Source: Hermatobates lingyangjiaoensis (taxonomy: Eukaryota > Arthropoda > Insecta > Hemiptera > Hermatobatidae). From it: 64,000 nt of DNA. This document shows positions 30,955-42,041 of this stretch, in pieces. The stretch lies in contig JAPFBL010000552.1 in the NCBI GenBank assembly GCA_026182355.1, positions 72,501-136,500 on the forward strand, in the 5' to 3' direction. Within the stretch, counting starts at the first letter, position 1; every line of letters begins with the position of its first letter. The position numbers and the translations under genes are program-made. Below the pieces are notes generated by a model. It had not been told where the DNA came from and ran no database searches. It saw only the letters and a list, made by a program, of their open reading frames with translations.

Positions 30955-31560
30955 GGACCCCCCGTAATCGTATGACCCCCCCCCCCCCCGCCAGTAATCT
31001 TCTATGACCCCCAGTAATCCTCTATGGACCTCTGGGGGTCCATGTGAACCACTTTGTTGGGGGACCACTGTGTTAGTGTTAGTGTTTGGTTTGCTACATA
31101 ATCCTCTATGACCCCCAGAAAACCTCTATGGACCCCTGGGGGTCCATGTGAACCACTTTGTTGGGGGACCACTGTGTTAGTGTTAGTGTTTGGTTTGCTA
31201 GATAATCCTCTATGACCTCCAGTAATTCTCTATAGCCCCTCAGTAATCCTCTATGGACCCCTGGGGGTCCATATGAACCACTTTGTTGGGGGTCCATATG
31301 AACCACTTTGTTGGGGGACCACTATGTTAGTGTTAGTGTTTGGTTTGCTAGATAATTTTCTATGACCCCCAGTAATTCTCTGTGGACTCCTAGGGGTCCA
31401 TATGAACCACTTTGTTTGGGGACCACTGTGTTAGTGTTAGTGTTTGGTTTGCTACATAATCCTCTATGACCCCCAGAAAACCTCTATGGACCCCTGGGGG
31501 TCCATGTGAACCACTTTATTGAGGGACCACTGTGTTAGTGTTAGTGTTTGGTTTGCTAAT
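30955..31560. repeat. 104-bp tandem array built on a hAT-like end
   Basis: TTTGGTTTGCTA recurs at 31085, 31189, 31339, 31443 and 31547. Spacing is 104, 150, 104, 104, the odd one holding an internal 46-bp duplication. Each unit has CCTCTATGGACCCC, TGGGGGTCCATGTGAACC and GGACCACTGTGTTAG, which looks like a hAT terminal sequence. Confidence 0.8.
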
Positions 31561-32244
31561 TAACGCAATTATGATTAATATGATATCACTTTTGTTACCG
31601 TATGTAAACTGTTAACTCCCTACCCGCTAACAGAGTCAAAGTATTATGCTATCATGTCAAAGTTATTTGCTGCCCTCTTTATAAAACTATAAAAAGGAGT
31701 TTTTACACAGGGTTTGTTGGTGGCCCATTTCTTTTTTTATAATAATCAATTTGACGTTTGCCTTAAAGCTCCGAATGGCATTGGCCCCGAATCATTTTCA
31801 GGTCGAATCATGTTTAAACTGGTGACTCAATCCAATAGTGTCCTGTGAAATGCCCCCACCCCCCCTCCCCCCAGGAGAGCCAACCTTCCTTTTTGACCTA
31901 GATCTCAAAATTGTTTTTCTTTGATGTCGTCATCTAGAACAATCTTACATCTCCCCTACAATAAAAATGAACTTACTGCAAATAAAAGAATAAGTAACCC
32001 ACTATCATATAGATTACTTAATATCAGTATATAAAAAAAAAATCCGTTGTAATTTAGATTGCTAAAGAAATGTATTTACCGATGAAGGCGAGAAAAACAG
32101 AAACAATCTGCTTCCCCTGGATGGTTCGGTTATACATTTTGATACGAAACGTAAAGATGTCATAGGCAGTGCTCATGTTGTAAAGTATATACTTGATATG
32201 ATATACTTGATATGATATATTTATATATATATATATGATATATA

Positions 32245-32560
32245 TTTGTAAAAGTTGGAAGCAGTTCTTCATTTAAACATATTGTTAAATAACGCCCCAT
32301 ATTTGGCTTGTATCTGTTTCTTACCCAGTTTCCGGAATTCCTTCCTCGTCTCTTCATTAAAACTATAAAGCTTATCACCAATATTTCTAGTCGACATGTT
32401 TTGAATGTACCACATTCATCATCAAGACAATAATGAGAATAATAGTACGATTGTTACCTTAATGAAGAGACGAGGAAGGAATTCCGGAAACTGGAGAAAT
32501 TGTGTAAGAAACAGATACAAGCCAAATATTAGTATATATATACATTAATTATATATATAT
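32245..32560. mobile_element. PLE F11 inverted duplication with ORF start
   Basis: On minus from 32425: core UUGAUGA, GAAUGUGGUACAUUC, AAAAC, then ATG (about 32396-32398) and MSTRNIGDKLYSFNEETRKE, FRKL, KKQIQAKYGALFNNM. It ends, after a frame shift, with ELLPTFTNIY into (TA)n at 32245. The right arm (32455-32525) holds NEETRKEFRKLEKL then CKKQIQAKY. Two core bases have changed, though the stem GAAUGU/ACAUUC is perfect. Confidence 0.75.
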
Positions 32561-32575
32561 CTTTAATTTCTTTTA

Positions 32576-32609
<34 letters not shown>

Positions 32610-32616
32610 CTAAATA

Positions 32617-32885
32617 TAAGAAACGGTCCACAAGGACTATAAAACTTTAAATTACACAAAGCACGACACAGAAAAAAGAATAAAAAGAACACTTACAGAA
32701 TTCAATATTTCGAACTGTTGTTCGTGTTCGTCATCAGGAGTAGACTAGAAGAGAGGACGAAGTGAGAGAGATCTCTCTTCTAGTCTACTCCTGATGAAGA
32801 ACAACAGTTTGAAATATTGAATTCTGTAAGTGTTCTTTTTATTCTTTTTTCTGTGTCGTGCTTTGTGTAATTTAAAGTTTTATAT
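32617..32885. mobile_element. PLE F10 inverted duplication
   Basis: Arms of about 110 bp. The left antisense core at 32707-32737 is intact. The right sense core starts at 32791, has lost part of the stem, and is followed by GAAAUAUUGAAUUC. The left arm extends further (CAAGGACTATAAAAC, AGAAACGGTCC). Confidence 0.8.
32707..32737 (-). ncRNA. Hammerhead-like core (F10)
   Basis: On minus: CUGAUGA, hairpin closed by GAAC/GUUC with a 10-nt loop, GAAAU. Confidence 0.55.
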
Positions 32886-32899
32886 ATATATATATATAA

Positions 32900-33084
32900 A
32901 TATTGATAAAATTATCGATCGTGAAATAGAAACAAAACTATAGTTTATCGGGACTCGGTCAGTTCTTCAGCTTTAAATTAAACTTCTGTCTATGAAAAAG
33001 GTTTTAAATAAAGACCGAAACGTTGGCAATGAGAGTTTAATTTGAACCTGAAGAAACTGACCGAGTCCCGATAAACTATAGTTT

Positions 33085-33142
<58 letters not shown>

Positions 33143-33295
33143 AAGGTCTTTATTTAAAGCCTTTTTCATAGGCCGAAGTATAAATTTTAAAACAGAAAAA
33201 CTAAGTATTACATTACAAATTATTTTACAAAGAAAAATAGTATGTCGATTTTAACAACAACTGTAGCCTGAATGAACACGTGACACTGAACTCTA
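32900..33295. mobile_element. Two PLE F4 insertions
   Basis: 32900-33090 is an inverted duplication with a collapsed left arm and a sense core near 32990-33025. 33140-33295 is a separate antisense arm that breaks inside the core at its outer end. (TA)n of about 55 bp lies between them. Confidence 0.75.
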
Positions 33296-33315
33296 TATAT
33301 ATATATATATATATA

Positions 33316-33535
33316 TGGTTCAATGTACATAAAGAAACATAGAGAAATTAAAAGCACACACTTACAGTCTCTAATTTTTGGTTAAACAGTCTTCAGGAAA
33401 GATAGAGAGGGAAACCAAGCGCACTGGTACAGAGACGGTTGGAGACTCTTTTAATTTCTCTGTGTTTCTTTATGTACATTTAACTGTATTTGTTCATTTC
33501 GTATTTTCAAATCGTATTTTCATCAAAAAAGTATA
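33316..33535. mobile_element. PLE F2 inverted duplication, rearranged
   Basis: Left arm antisense (TTACAGTCTCTAATTTTTGG, GTCTTCAGG). The right arm lost the core and retains TTTTAATTTCTCTGTG to CATCAAAAAAGTATATATA. Confidence 0.7.
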
Positions 33536-33944
33536 TATATACTTTAATATTATGTATGATATACTCAAGCTTTCGACGCAACATTGAATTAGTGACGCTA
33601 ATTTTGAACACTTGATTTACACTAATAATCCAAGTAACGTATATTCTGCCTGCTTTAACCGTTTATTCTTACGTTGTTCATAATTTTTTTACACGACAAC
33701 TTTGGTATAACCCTCTGCAGGTCAGGTCAAAGTGCAGTTTTCTCTTGACAGGTTTTTCTTTTTAACATTCTGCAATAACTAATAATTTAGATTGCATGCT
33801 GATCAGGTTGTTACCAGTGTTGGTGTTTATTGTTTAAATTTACCCTAAGATGTGTTCTTCCAGATGGTAACTAACTTTAATATTTTATCATCCCCTTTTC
33901 TGGTATACTGATTTACTTTTACCCTTATCTTACCTTCAGTGGAG

Positions 33945-34695
33945 TAGCAAGGGGGAGAGGGTAACACGTTCCAGGGGTGGCATTTTTTTCAAGGGGTAAC
34001 AATAGAAAAAAAATATTATTAAAAAAATTGTTATTAAATATCTAACAAACAATCTGAAAAGTTGTACCAAATTGAGTTTTTAAGCTCGTAATTGTTTTAT
34101 ATGTTTTATGATCAAACCACAATATGAAAATGGGAAAACAAGACTAAGATCTTTCAACCGTAACAAGTGGTCTTCGTCAGAGTGAAAAACTCAACGAAGT
34201 TCAGTTGGGTTTTTGACTCTGACGAAGACCACTTGTTACGGTTGAAAAATTTTAGTCTTCTTTTCCCATTTTCATATTGTGGTTTAATCATTGATTGTTA
34301 TTTCACGTGTTTATGTGAAATCTTTTTATATGTTTTATGTTTATAATATTTTTTTAAACATATTTTTCAACTGTAATATTTACAAATTAAAAAAAAATGT
34401 CTTTATTTTAAATTTTTACAAAACTATGTTTTTAAACAGGTTGAAAATTGATGATGTTTCGTAATTTAAAATTACGTAACCAGTAAATTTAATTCAACAA
34501 TTTTTTTTATATTTTGAATTATACGTTTTTGTTTTGAAAAAATCTTTGGTTATCTTTCATGATGACTATATATGTATACTAGTACTGTAATAAAATGAAC
34601 GCCTGAGAGTAATAACAACAGTTTAAAATTAGATCCTTGAATGTTATTCTGTGAAAATATTTTGAGGACTTTCTAGAACTTCAAGGGGGGACACG
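33945..34695 (+). mobile_element. RepW copy 1, interrupted by a PLE
   Basis: Begins CAGTGGAGTAGCAAGGGG and GGGTGGCATTTTTTTC. It aligns with 34905-35405 throughout, except for the F1 PLE at 34105-34327. Unclassified AT-rich repeat with a G-rich start (AAGGGGG). Confidence 0.7.
34095..34339. mobile_element. PLE F1 insertion with target duplication
   Basis: Short left arm from ATCAAACCACAATATG, long right arm to GTGAAATCTTTTT. ATATGTTTTATG (12 bp, up to 16 bp counting the shared T run) flanks both sides (34095-34110 and 34324-34339). The RepW paralogue shows the unfilled site at about 35035-35060. This is the one F1 copy outside a (TA)n tract. Confidence 0.85.
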
Positions 34696-34904
34696 ACACA
34701 TGCTTACCTCCTGTCCTATCTTTCTCTCTCACTCTATTACCCTCTTTCTTTCTTTTTCTTCTTACATATTTCACTGGAGGTCCTTGTATTTGTTACGTCA
34801 GTTCCGTTTGACAGTATTTCTTTCTCGTTCCCTCTCATTGACAACACTTTTTTGCTTCAATACACCCCTCACTTTTCCCCTAACTATGCTAAGTAATAAC
34901 AGTC

Positions 34905-35405
34905 AGTGACGTAACAAGGGGGTGGGGGTGAGAGGGTGGCATTTTGAGGGGGTAACAATATAAAATAGAAATATTATAATAATAAAAAGCTAACAAATAA
35001 TCTTTAACTTATATCAAAATGAGTTTTTAAGGTTGTAATTGCTCTAATGTTTTATGTCAGTAATAGTTTTTTTAAACGGATTATGCAACAGTAATATTTG
35101 CAAATTAAAAAAAAAAATTATTTTAACTTTTTCAAAATTACGTTTTTAAAGTGGTTGAAAATTAATGATATTTAATTGCGTAACCAGTCAATTTTATTTA
35201 ACAATTTTTTTTATGATTTGAATTATACGTTTTTGGTTTGGGAAACTCTTTATTTTTCTTTGAATACGATTGTTTGTGTATACGAGTACTGTAATAAGAT
35301 GATTGTTTGAAACCAATGATAGAAATCTAAAATTAGATCCTTGATAGTGATTCCATGAAAATAAATATTTTCAGGACGTCCTGAAAAAACGTCCTGAGGG
35401 GGTGG
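34905..35405 (+). mobile_element. RepW copy 2, uninterrupted
   Basis: CAGTGACGTAACAAGGGGG to CGTCCTGAGGGGGTGGGGG. Provides the empty site CTCTAATGTTTTATGTCAG for the PLE in copy 1. Confidence 0.7.
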
Positions 35406-35810
35406 GGGCGTGTCTTACGACCGTCCCGGGTGGCAAAAATAGTTGCTGCACAACTACTAAGATTTTCACCTCTGTCGCTCTTCGATTTGCAAAGACAATC
35501 AATCAAAGCAAGCACTTTGCAATGTTTCAGTCGTGAATTGGTCTTTTTGTCTTGTGAAAAAAGTCAATTGGACTTAGTGGCGATTTGAAACACGTCAGAC
35601 TGGGATAGGCAAAGTCGTCACGACACCACTGGCTTTCCATCCTTCTTAAGATCTCTTGGTCAATCTAACTTGTCAAGTAAAGGTCTCAACACCTCAAATG
35701 ATGTGCAATCAGTTTGGAAATCTTATCCAACATTTCAATCCTTTGATAAAGTCAAATTGGTGTCGAAAAGCGGTAATTCAACTTTATTGAAAAGTAACAT
35801 ATAAAACTGG

Positions 35811-36122
35811 GCCCAGGTTAGCACAGTGGTTAAAGTACTCTTCTCTGGGCTGGTTTCCAGGATTCGATCCCTCACCAGGTCCTCGATTTATTCACGAGGA
35901 AGGTGAATAAATCTGAGTACGTCGTCCCTCGGAGAGGACGTTAAACCGTTGGCGCCGAGCCTGTACGATGTCAGCTACTCATAAGACCCCTACTGAAAAT
36001 GCACTTGAGTTAAGGGAAAGTTTACGACCCCCAATGTCGAATCTGTAGAATCACCAATCAAACAAAAAGCCGGTAAATAGCTGACATTATCAACCGCTAG
36101 GGGATCGGTTAAAACAAATAAA
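35811..36122 (+). mobile_element. tRNA-derived SINE, tail type C
   Basis: Head GGGCCCAGGTTAGCACAGTG, B box GGATTCGATCCC, body with GTGAATAAATCTGAG, CGGAGAGGACGTTAAACCG, tail type C (AAAGCCGGTAAATAGCTG, TAGGGGATCGG) ending in an A-rich run. Confidence 0.8.
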
Positions 36123-36237
36123 AAAAACTATACAACTAAATAGTCAAGAATGATATCCTTCTGTAGAACTAAAGAAACTGGCTTTGGCCATCAAGGACAG
36201 TATTTTACAATCCAGATAATCTCTGATATAACTTAAC

Positions 36238-36562
36238 ATTAGGTTAGGTTGCAGTGGCAGTCCCACAAGGGAACACACGTAGGCCGAGCATTGGCCCTTT
36301 GTAATACCACTCAATGAAGATTGATTCTATAGTGGGAGTCCTAAATTTTGCCTAACTCAAGTGTATTTAGAGTAGGGATCTTTAACGATTACCTGACATC
36401 GTACAGGCTTGGGACCGACGGTTTAACGTCCTTCTCCCAGGGACGACGCGCTCAGATTTATTCACCTCCCGCGTGAATAAATCGAGGGCCAGGTGAGGAT
36501 CGAACCCCGGTCCTATCAGTTCAGAGGCGAGCACGTAACCACTGAGCTAGCCTGGCCCCTAT
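36238..36562 (-). mobile_element. tRNA-derived SINE, tail type B
   Basis: Sense minus. Head GGCCAGGCTAGCTCAGTGG, B box GGGTTCGATCC(T), tail ends GACTGCCACTGCAACCTAAC plus CTAA. Full length. Confidence 0.85.
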
Positions 36563-36719
36563 AACTTAACATTACTGAAAACATAAAACATGTTAGTGCT
36601 GCGCAGGCAAATAAGTGGCATAACAAATTGCGAGATGCGGTTTTAGATTATCATCTAGTAGATTGAATATGAACTTCAGTCTACAGTCTTGATAATCCCT
36701 ACATAGACAAAGTATGTCT

Positions 36720-36782
36720 GGGTGAGTGATTGTTTGTTTGTGCGTGCGAGTGTGTGCATGTGCGTGCGTGCGTGTGTGTGGG
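36720..36782. repeat. GT/GTGC-rich microsatellite
   Basis: TTGTTTGTGCGTGCGAGTG and similar. No other content. Confidence 0.8.
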
Positions 36783-36949
36783 TTTTCTTTCTTCTTCATA
36801 CAAATCTACACCTCTTGTACATGTTGACATTGGGATTGAGATATTTACAGAGAATGTGTAAACGAGTAAACCAAAAGAGAGAGAGTGTTAAAAATGGTAG
36901 AGGTATTAATAGAGATATCTACAGAGAGAAAGTATAAATCAACATACCA

Positions 36950-38880
36950 GGCGGGGATTAAATTAAGTCGATAGATATGTTTACGGAGTGGAAAGATAAA
37001 TCAACATACCAGAAGGGAGATAATATTAAGTCGATAGATATGTTTACGGAGTGAAAAGATAAATCAACATACCAGAAGGGACATGATGTTAAAGATGGTA
37101 GAGGTATTGAGATATTTACAGAGAGCAAGTATAAATTAACATACCAAAAGGGACATGATGTTAAAGATGGTAGAGGGATTGAAATATTTACAGAGAGCAA
37201 TTATAAATTAACATACCAAAAGGGACATGATGTTAAAGATGGTAGAGGGATTGAAATATTTACAGAGAGCAAGATTAATTAACATACCAAAAGGGACATG
37301 ATGTTAAAGATGGTTTGAGATGGATTGATTGAGATATTTACAGAGAGCAATTATAAATTAACATACCAGAAGGGACATGATGTTAAAGATGGTAGAGGGA
37401 TTGAGATATTTACAGAGAGCAAGTATAAATTAACATACCAGAAGGGATATGATGTTAAGGATGGTAGAGGGATTGAGATATTTACAGAGAGCAAGTATAA
37501 ATGAACATACCAAAAGGGACATGATGTTAAAGATGGTAGAGGGATTGAGATATTTACAGAGAGCAAGTATAAATTAACATACCAAAAGGGACATGATGTT
37601 AAAGATGGTAGAGGGATTGAAATATTTACAGAGAGCAAGTATAAATGAACATACCAAAAGGGACATGATGTTAAAGATGGTAGAGGGATTGAGATATTTA
37701 CAGAGAGCAAGTATAAATTAACATACCAGAAGGGACATGATGTTAAGGATGGTAGAGGGATTGAGATATTTACAGAGAGCAAGTATAAATGAACATACCA
37801 AAAGGGACATGATGTTAAAGATGGTAGAGGGATTGAGATATTTACAGAGAGCAAGTATAAATTAACATACCAGAAGGGATATGATGTTAAGGATGGTAGA
37901 GGGATTGAGATATTTAGAGAGAGCAAGTATAAATGAACATACCAAAAGGGACATGATGTTAAAGATGGTAGATGGATTGAGATATTTACAGAGAGCAAGT
38001 ATAAATTAACATACCAGAAGGGATATGATGTTAAGGATGGTAGAGGGATTGAGATATTTACAGAGAGCAAGTATAAATGAACGTACCAAAAGGGACATGA
38101 TGTTAAAGATGGTAGAGGGATTGAGATATTTACAGAGAGCAAGTATAAATTAACATACCAGAAGGGATATGATGTTAAGGATGGTAGAGGGATTGAGATA
38201 TTTACAGAGAGCAAGTATAAATGAACATACCAGAAGGGACATGATGTTAAGGATGGTAGAGGGATTGAAATATTTACAGAGAGCAAGTATAAATTAACAT
38301 ACCAGAAGGGACATGATGTTAAAGATGGTAGAGGGATTGAGATATTTACAGAGAGCAATTATAAATTAACATACCAGAAGGGACATGATGTTAAGGATGG
38401 AAGAGGGATTGAGATATTTATAGAGGACAAGTATAAATTAACATACCAGAAGGGAGATGATGTTAAGTATGATAGAGGTGTTTACTGAGTGAAAAGATAA
38501 ATCAACATACCAGAAGGGAATGGTATTAAGTCGATAGATATGTTTACGGAATAAAAGTATAAATCAACATACCAGAAGGGAGAGATGTTAAGTATGATAG
38601 ACATGTTTACGGAGTGAAGGGATAAATCAACATACCAGAAGGGAGATGATATTAAGTATAATACAGATGTGTACGGAGTGAAGGGATACATCAGCATACC
38701 AGAAGGGACATGATGTTAAGGATAGTAGAGGGATTTGAAATATTTACAGAGAGCAAGTATAAATTAACATACCAAAAGGGACATGATGTTAAAGATGGTA
38801 GAGGGATTGAAATATTTACAGAGAGCAAGTATAAATTAACATACCAGAAGGGACATGATGTTAAGAATGGTTAAACAGAT
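36950..38880. repeat. Satellite, 72-bp unit (63-bp variant at both edges)
   Basis: The main unit, GATGTTAAAGATGGTAGAGG, GATTGAGATATTTACAG, AGAGCAAGTATAAAT, ATACCA(A/G)AAGGGACAT, is 72 bp (GAAGGG at 37369 and 37441). At 37600-38300 units alternate between AAATTAAC and AAATGAAC, a 144-bp dimer. At the edges (36960-37080, 38480-38700) a 63-bp relative occurs (AGTCGATAGATATGTTTACG). Both lengths are multiples of 3, so a long frame stays open on minus (see rejected). Confidence 0.9.
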
Positions 38881-38965
38881 TGAAATATTACAGAGTGAAA
38901 GCTAAGAGATTCAAATGAACAGATATGATCATAATATTGCCATAGATAATCCAAAAGTGAATGTT

Positions 38966-39181
38966 CTATTGGTAACACTGATATAATTTATTTCCAATAT
39001 GACGAGATAATGAAGTAGGTCTTTCGCTGAATACCTCGCTTGTTAAGCCCGCTCTCAAGACTGGCTGAGTTAGCCAAGGCTTTTGAGTTGCAGAGTCTTG
39101 GTAAACAGTCAACAATGGAGCGGTAGCGCTATAGCATCTCATTATCCTGCGTGGGTACAAACACCTCAGCACACATTTCAC
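38966..39181 (-). other. GC-richer open frame, unrecognised
   Basis: MKCVLRCLYPRRIMRCYSAT then PLLTVYQDSATQKPWLTQ. Higher GC than its flanks. No family, splice sites or repeat copy seen. Possibly old transposon or exon. Confidence 0.2.
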
Positions 39182-39654
39182 TCCTTATAACCTCTTACGA
39201 GATATCACCTTCTCATTTCTTCATTCATTCATAATTTCTCACCTTAATCTCATAACGATGCAAATAAAAACAATAAATAATATTAATAACTAATAAATGC
39301 TGAGTCACTTTTGCATAACGAAGAAAGATTGAAAGTGAGTCTTCTATAGTAGTAGGACGTGACAGCCATTTCAATTATCAACTGCAATAGAGGTTTTAAG
39401 GTAATTTTATTCCCCCTTTATTATTTAATTATTTCATTTTTTATTATTTATTACTTTATTTCTTTAATATTGTTTTTTGTATTCTCAGTTTTATTTTATT
39501 TTATCACTGCTTAGTCCATACTTTTATTTATGTATCAATTTCTCTGTTCATCCCTCAATTTTTTCTTTTATTTATTTATTATGTTTTCCTATTCCAATAA
39601 TTTAATTTAATTATAAAGTGAATTCCTGTCTACCTTATTCTCTGTGACTGGGCG

Positions 39655-39850
39655 CGCATGCGACAACATTGTTGGTCTTCAATCGTCTCTGAACCAGTGC
39701 GTTTGGTTTCCCTCTCTTCTCCCCTGAAGACGGTTCAACCAAAAATTAGGGACTGTAAGTGTGTGTTTTTAATTTCTCTATGTTTCTTTATGTACATTGA
39801 ACCGTATTTGTCCATTTCGGATCGTATTTTCATCGAAAAAGTGTATATAT
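39655..39850 (+). mobile_element. PLE F2 single arm
   Basis: Core CUGAAGA, GGU-UCA-ACC, AAAAAUUAGGGACUG (one core base changed) then a complete tail to CATCGAAAAAGTGTATATA. Confidence 0.75.
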
Positions 39851-39884
39851 ATATTAATATTATCAATACGCCATATATATATAT

Positions 39885-40110
39885 ATACATGAGTTCAAAA
39901 TTGAAGAAGAGTATTATCAATACGCCATATATATATATATATACATGAGTTCAAAATTGAAGAAGAGTAACACACAGAGTAAGGAAACACACAAACAGAC
40001 TCAAATTTTCGGGTAATCCGTCTTCAGGAGAAAAGATGAAGGGAGAACAAGCACGTTATAGACGCAACGGCAAGTAACCAACCCGGCAACCGCCAGTGCT
40101 GCTCCCCGTA
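39885..40110 (-). mobile_element. PLE F2c single arm with duplicated end
   Basis: Antisense core at about 40005-40026 (CAAATTTTCGGGTAATCCG). The tail end ATGAGTTCAAAATTGAAGAA occurs twice (39890, 39946) with (TA)n, a local duplication. The GC-rich stretch to 40110 is the upstream part of the element. Confidence 0.65.
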
Positions 40111-40424
40111 CCCGGTGTTAAAGTGTAGAATTAAGAGAAGATATAAACAGAAATTAAGATAATCAGTACTAGTTGGGTAAATATATAAATTAGATAAAAA
40201 ATCATAGCCAGTAAAAGAAACTAAATTAATAAAAAATAATGATAGAGAAAAGAAAAAAAATAAATAAATACAATATTTTTAGTTGTAATAGTAAATAAAA
40301 AGTAGAGCATAATAAAAAGATAAATATAGGAAACTAGTTAAGAATAATAATCTAGAAAAATAAAATAAGCTAAAAGAAATTAATAGTAAGTGAGAAGACA
40401 AAATAACTATAAACAAAGTCTGAA

Positions 40425-40660
40425 TGAACACGCGACACTGAACTGTTCAGTGTCACGTGTTCATTCAACTACACTTGTTAAAATCCACATACTATTTTTC
40501 TTTTTAAAATAATTTGTAATGTTTGTAGTTTTTCTGTTTGAAAATTTATACTTCTGCCTATGAAAAAGGTTTTAAATAAAGACCGAAACGTTGGTAATAA
40601 GAGTTTAATTTGAACCTGAAGAACTAACCGAGTCCCGATAAACTTTAGTTTTGTATATAT
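40425..40660. mobile_element. PLE F4 inverted duplication, short left arm
   Basis: AATGAACACGCGACACTGAA meets its inverse at 40440-40450. Sense variant core at about 40557-40592. Tail to GATAAACTTTAGTTTTGTATATA. Confidence 0.75.
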
Positions 40661-40667
40661 ATATTAT

Positions 40668-40810
40668 TAAAATAAGCAGCAGCTTCTGCATTGACCAGTT
40701 TCTTGTTGACACTCTCTAGTTTTCGTATCACTTTGCGGTGAGGCTCTGGTATATTTTAATAACATATGCTTAAGGGAAGACCTGCTGCTATTGTACACAA
40801 ATATATATAT
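40668..40810. pseudogene. PLE ORF N-terminus, inverted fragments
   Basis: Minus 40750-40670: EPHRKVIRKLESVNKKLV, NAEAAAYFNNIY at (TA)n. Plus 40760-40810: CLREDLLLLYTNIYI into (TA)n. Together they span the F11 consensus across an inversion. Confidence 0.65.
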
Positions 40811-41071
40811 AAATATGTATGGAATTCTTTAATTTTTAGATGTTTATTTACCTGAAATAAAAAAATTGTTGTTAATAATATACATGAGAATAATTAGATT
40901 TTTTAATCCACAGATGGCCTACAAATGAATAGATATCTCTCAGTGGGTCCACAGTCCAGAAGTAAGGAAACCTTGAAAACCCCTAAAATATAGTAAGTGC
41001 TTTTCGGTTTTTCTTTCTGTTTCAACAGTATATTAGTGATTAGCCTGTTAGGATTGTTGTTTATATTAAAT

Positions 41072-41106
<35 letters not shown>

Positions 41107-41164
41107 TCTACACCCCGTATAGTCAGTTGTCAGAAACAAAGCTTAAGGCATCTACTGTTAATAT

Positions 41165-41360
41165 TTTCTTTAATATATACATATAAAACGATTTCACATA
41201 AATACGTGAAACAACAATCAATGATCAAACCACAATATGAAATAGAAAAACAAGACTAAGATCTTTCAATCGTAACAAGCGGTCTTCGTCAGAGTCAAAA
41301 ACCCAAGATCTTAGGGTTTGTTTTCTCATTTCATATTGTGGTTTGATTATTATATATATC
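41165..41360. mobile_element. PLE F1 inverted duplication
   Basis: Long left arm with intact antisense core. The right arm lost its core (GATCTTAGGGTTTG) and is short. Confidence 0.8.
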
Positions 41361-41454
41361 TGTAGGCAGTTTAAAATAAAAATAAGACATCTCGGTTCGC
41401 AGTAGAGCCGTCGAAGTCTAATCTAAAAAAAAGTCATTGCTTATATTATATATA

Positions 41455-41665
41455 TATATAATTAAAATAAGCAGTGCCACATAAATTATTACGACAACAG
41501 TCAACTGTCGTCCCTCCGTCAATTCACTTCTTCTCCTGAGGACGACCGCCATTATGGTCGAAATATTGAAAAGTGAGTCTTTGTTGTGTTTCTGTTTATG
41601 TGTCACTGCTTATTTTACTTGTTATTTGTCCTGCCGGACCGTTTTTCGTTTATCATGGTATATAT
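41455..41665. mobile_element. PLE F9 inverted duplication
   Basis: Left arm reduced (AAAATAAGCAGTGCCACATA). Right arm with sense core 41536-41564 and full tail to CCTGCCGGACCG, CGTTTATCATGG, then (TA)n. Confidence 0.8.
41536..41564 (+). ncRNA. Hammerhead-like core (F9)
   Basis: CUGAGGA, hairpin GACC-GCCAUUAU-GGUC, GAAAU. Confidence 0.65.
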
Positions 41666-41689
41666 ATATATATATATATATATAAAACT

Positions 41690-41875
41690 ATCAATGATCA
41701 AACCACAATAAGAAAATGGGAAAACAAAACTAATAACCCAATCCAGTTGGGTTTTTGACTCTGACGAAGACCGCTTGTTACGGTTGAAAGATCTTAGTCT
41801 TGTTTTACCATTTTCTTATTGTGGTTTGATCATTGATTGTTATTTCACGTGTTTATGTGAAATTTTTTTATCGAT
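41690..41875. mobile_element. PLE F1, collapsed left arm
   Basis: Left ATCAATGATCAAACCACAAT and AATGGGAAAACAAAAC then directly the sense arm with intact core near 41757-41787 and long tail. Confidence 0.8.
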
Positions 41876-41884
41876 ATATATCTA

Positions 41885-42005
41885 CTATATTCACAAAATG
41901 AACACTCAGAAATAAAACAGAAACTCACATCTATCTTTCTGATGACGAGGACATCGAAATGTAGTAGTGAGTTTCTGTTTCATTTCTGAATGTTCACATA
42001 CTGAA
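41885..42005. mobile_element. PLE F8 inverted duplication, collapsed
   Basis: Left AACACTCAGAAATAAAACAG. Right CUGAUGACGAGGACAUC, GAAAUGUAGUAGUGAG, tail inverse to the left arm. Confidence 0.7.
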
Positions 42006-42041
42006 TATGGGTTCGAAGAACCGTTTCATTTAATTATTTAT

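Noticed and set aside
37351..38358. 335-codon minus-strand open frame (LSVNISIPLPSLTSCPFWYV repeated)
   Set aside because: It is the complement of the 72-bp satellite, whose length is divisible by three. No start context, splice site or non-repeat coding flank.
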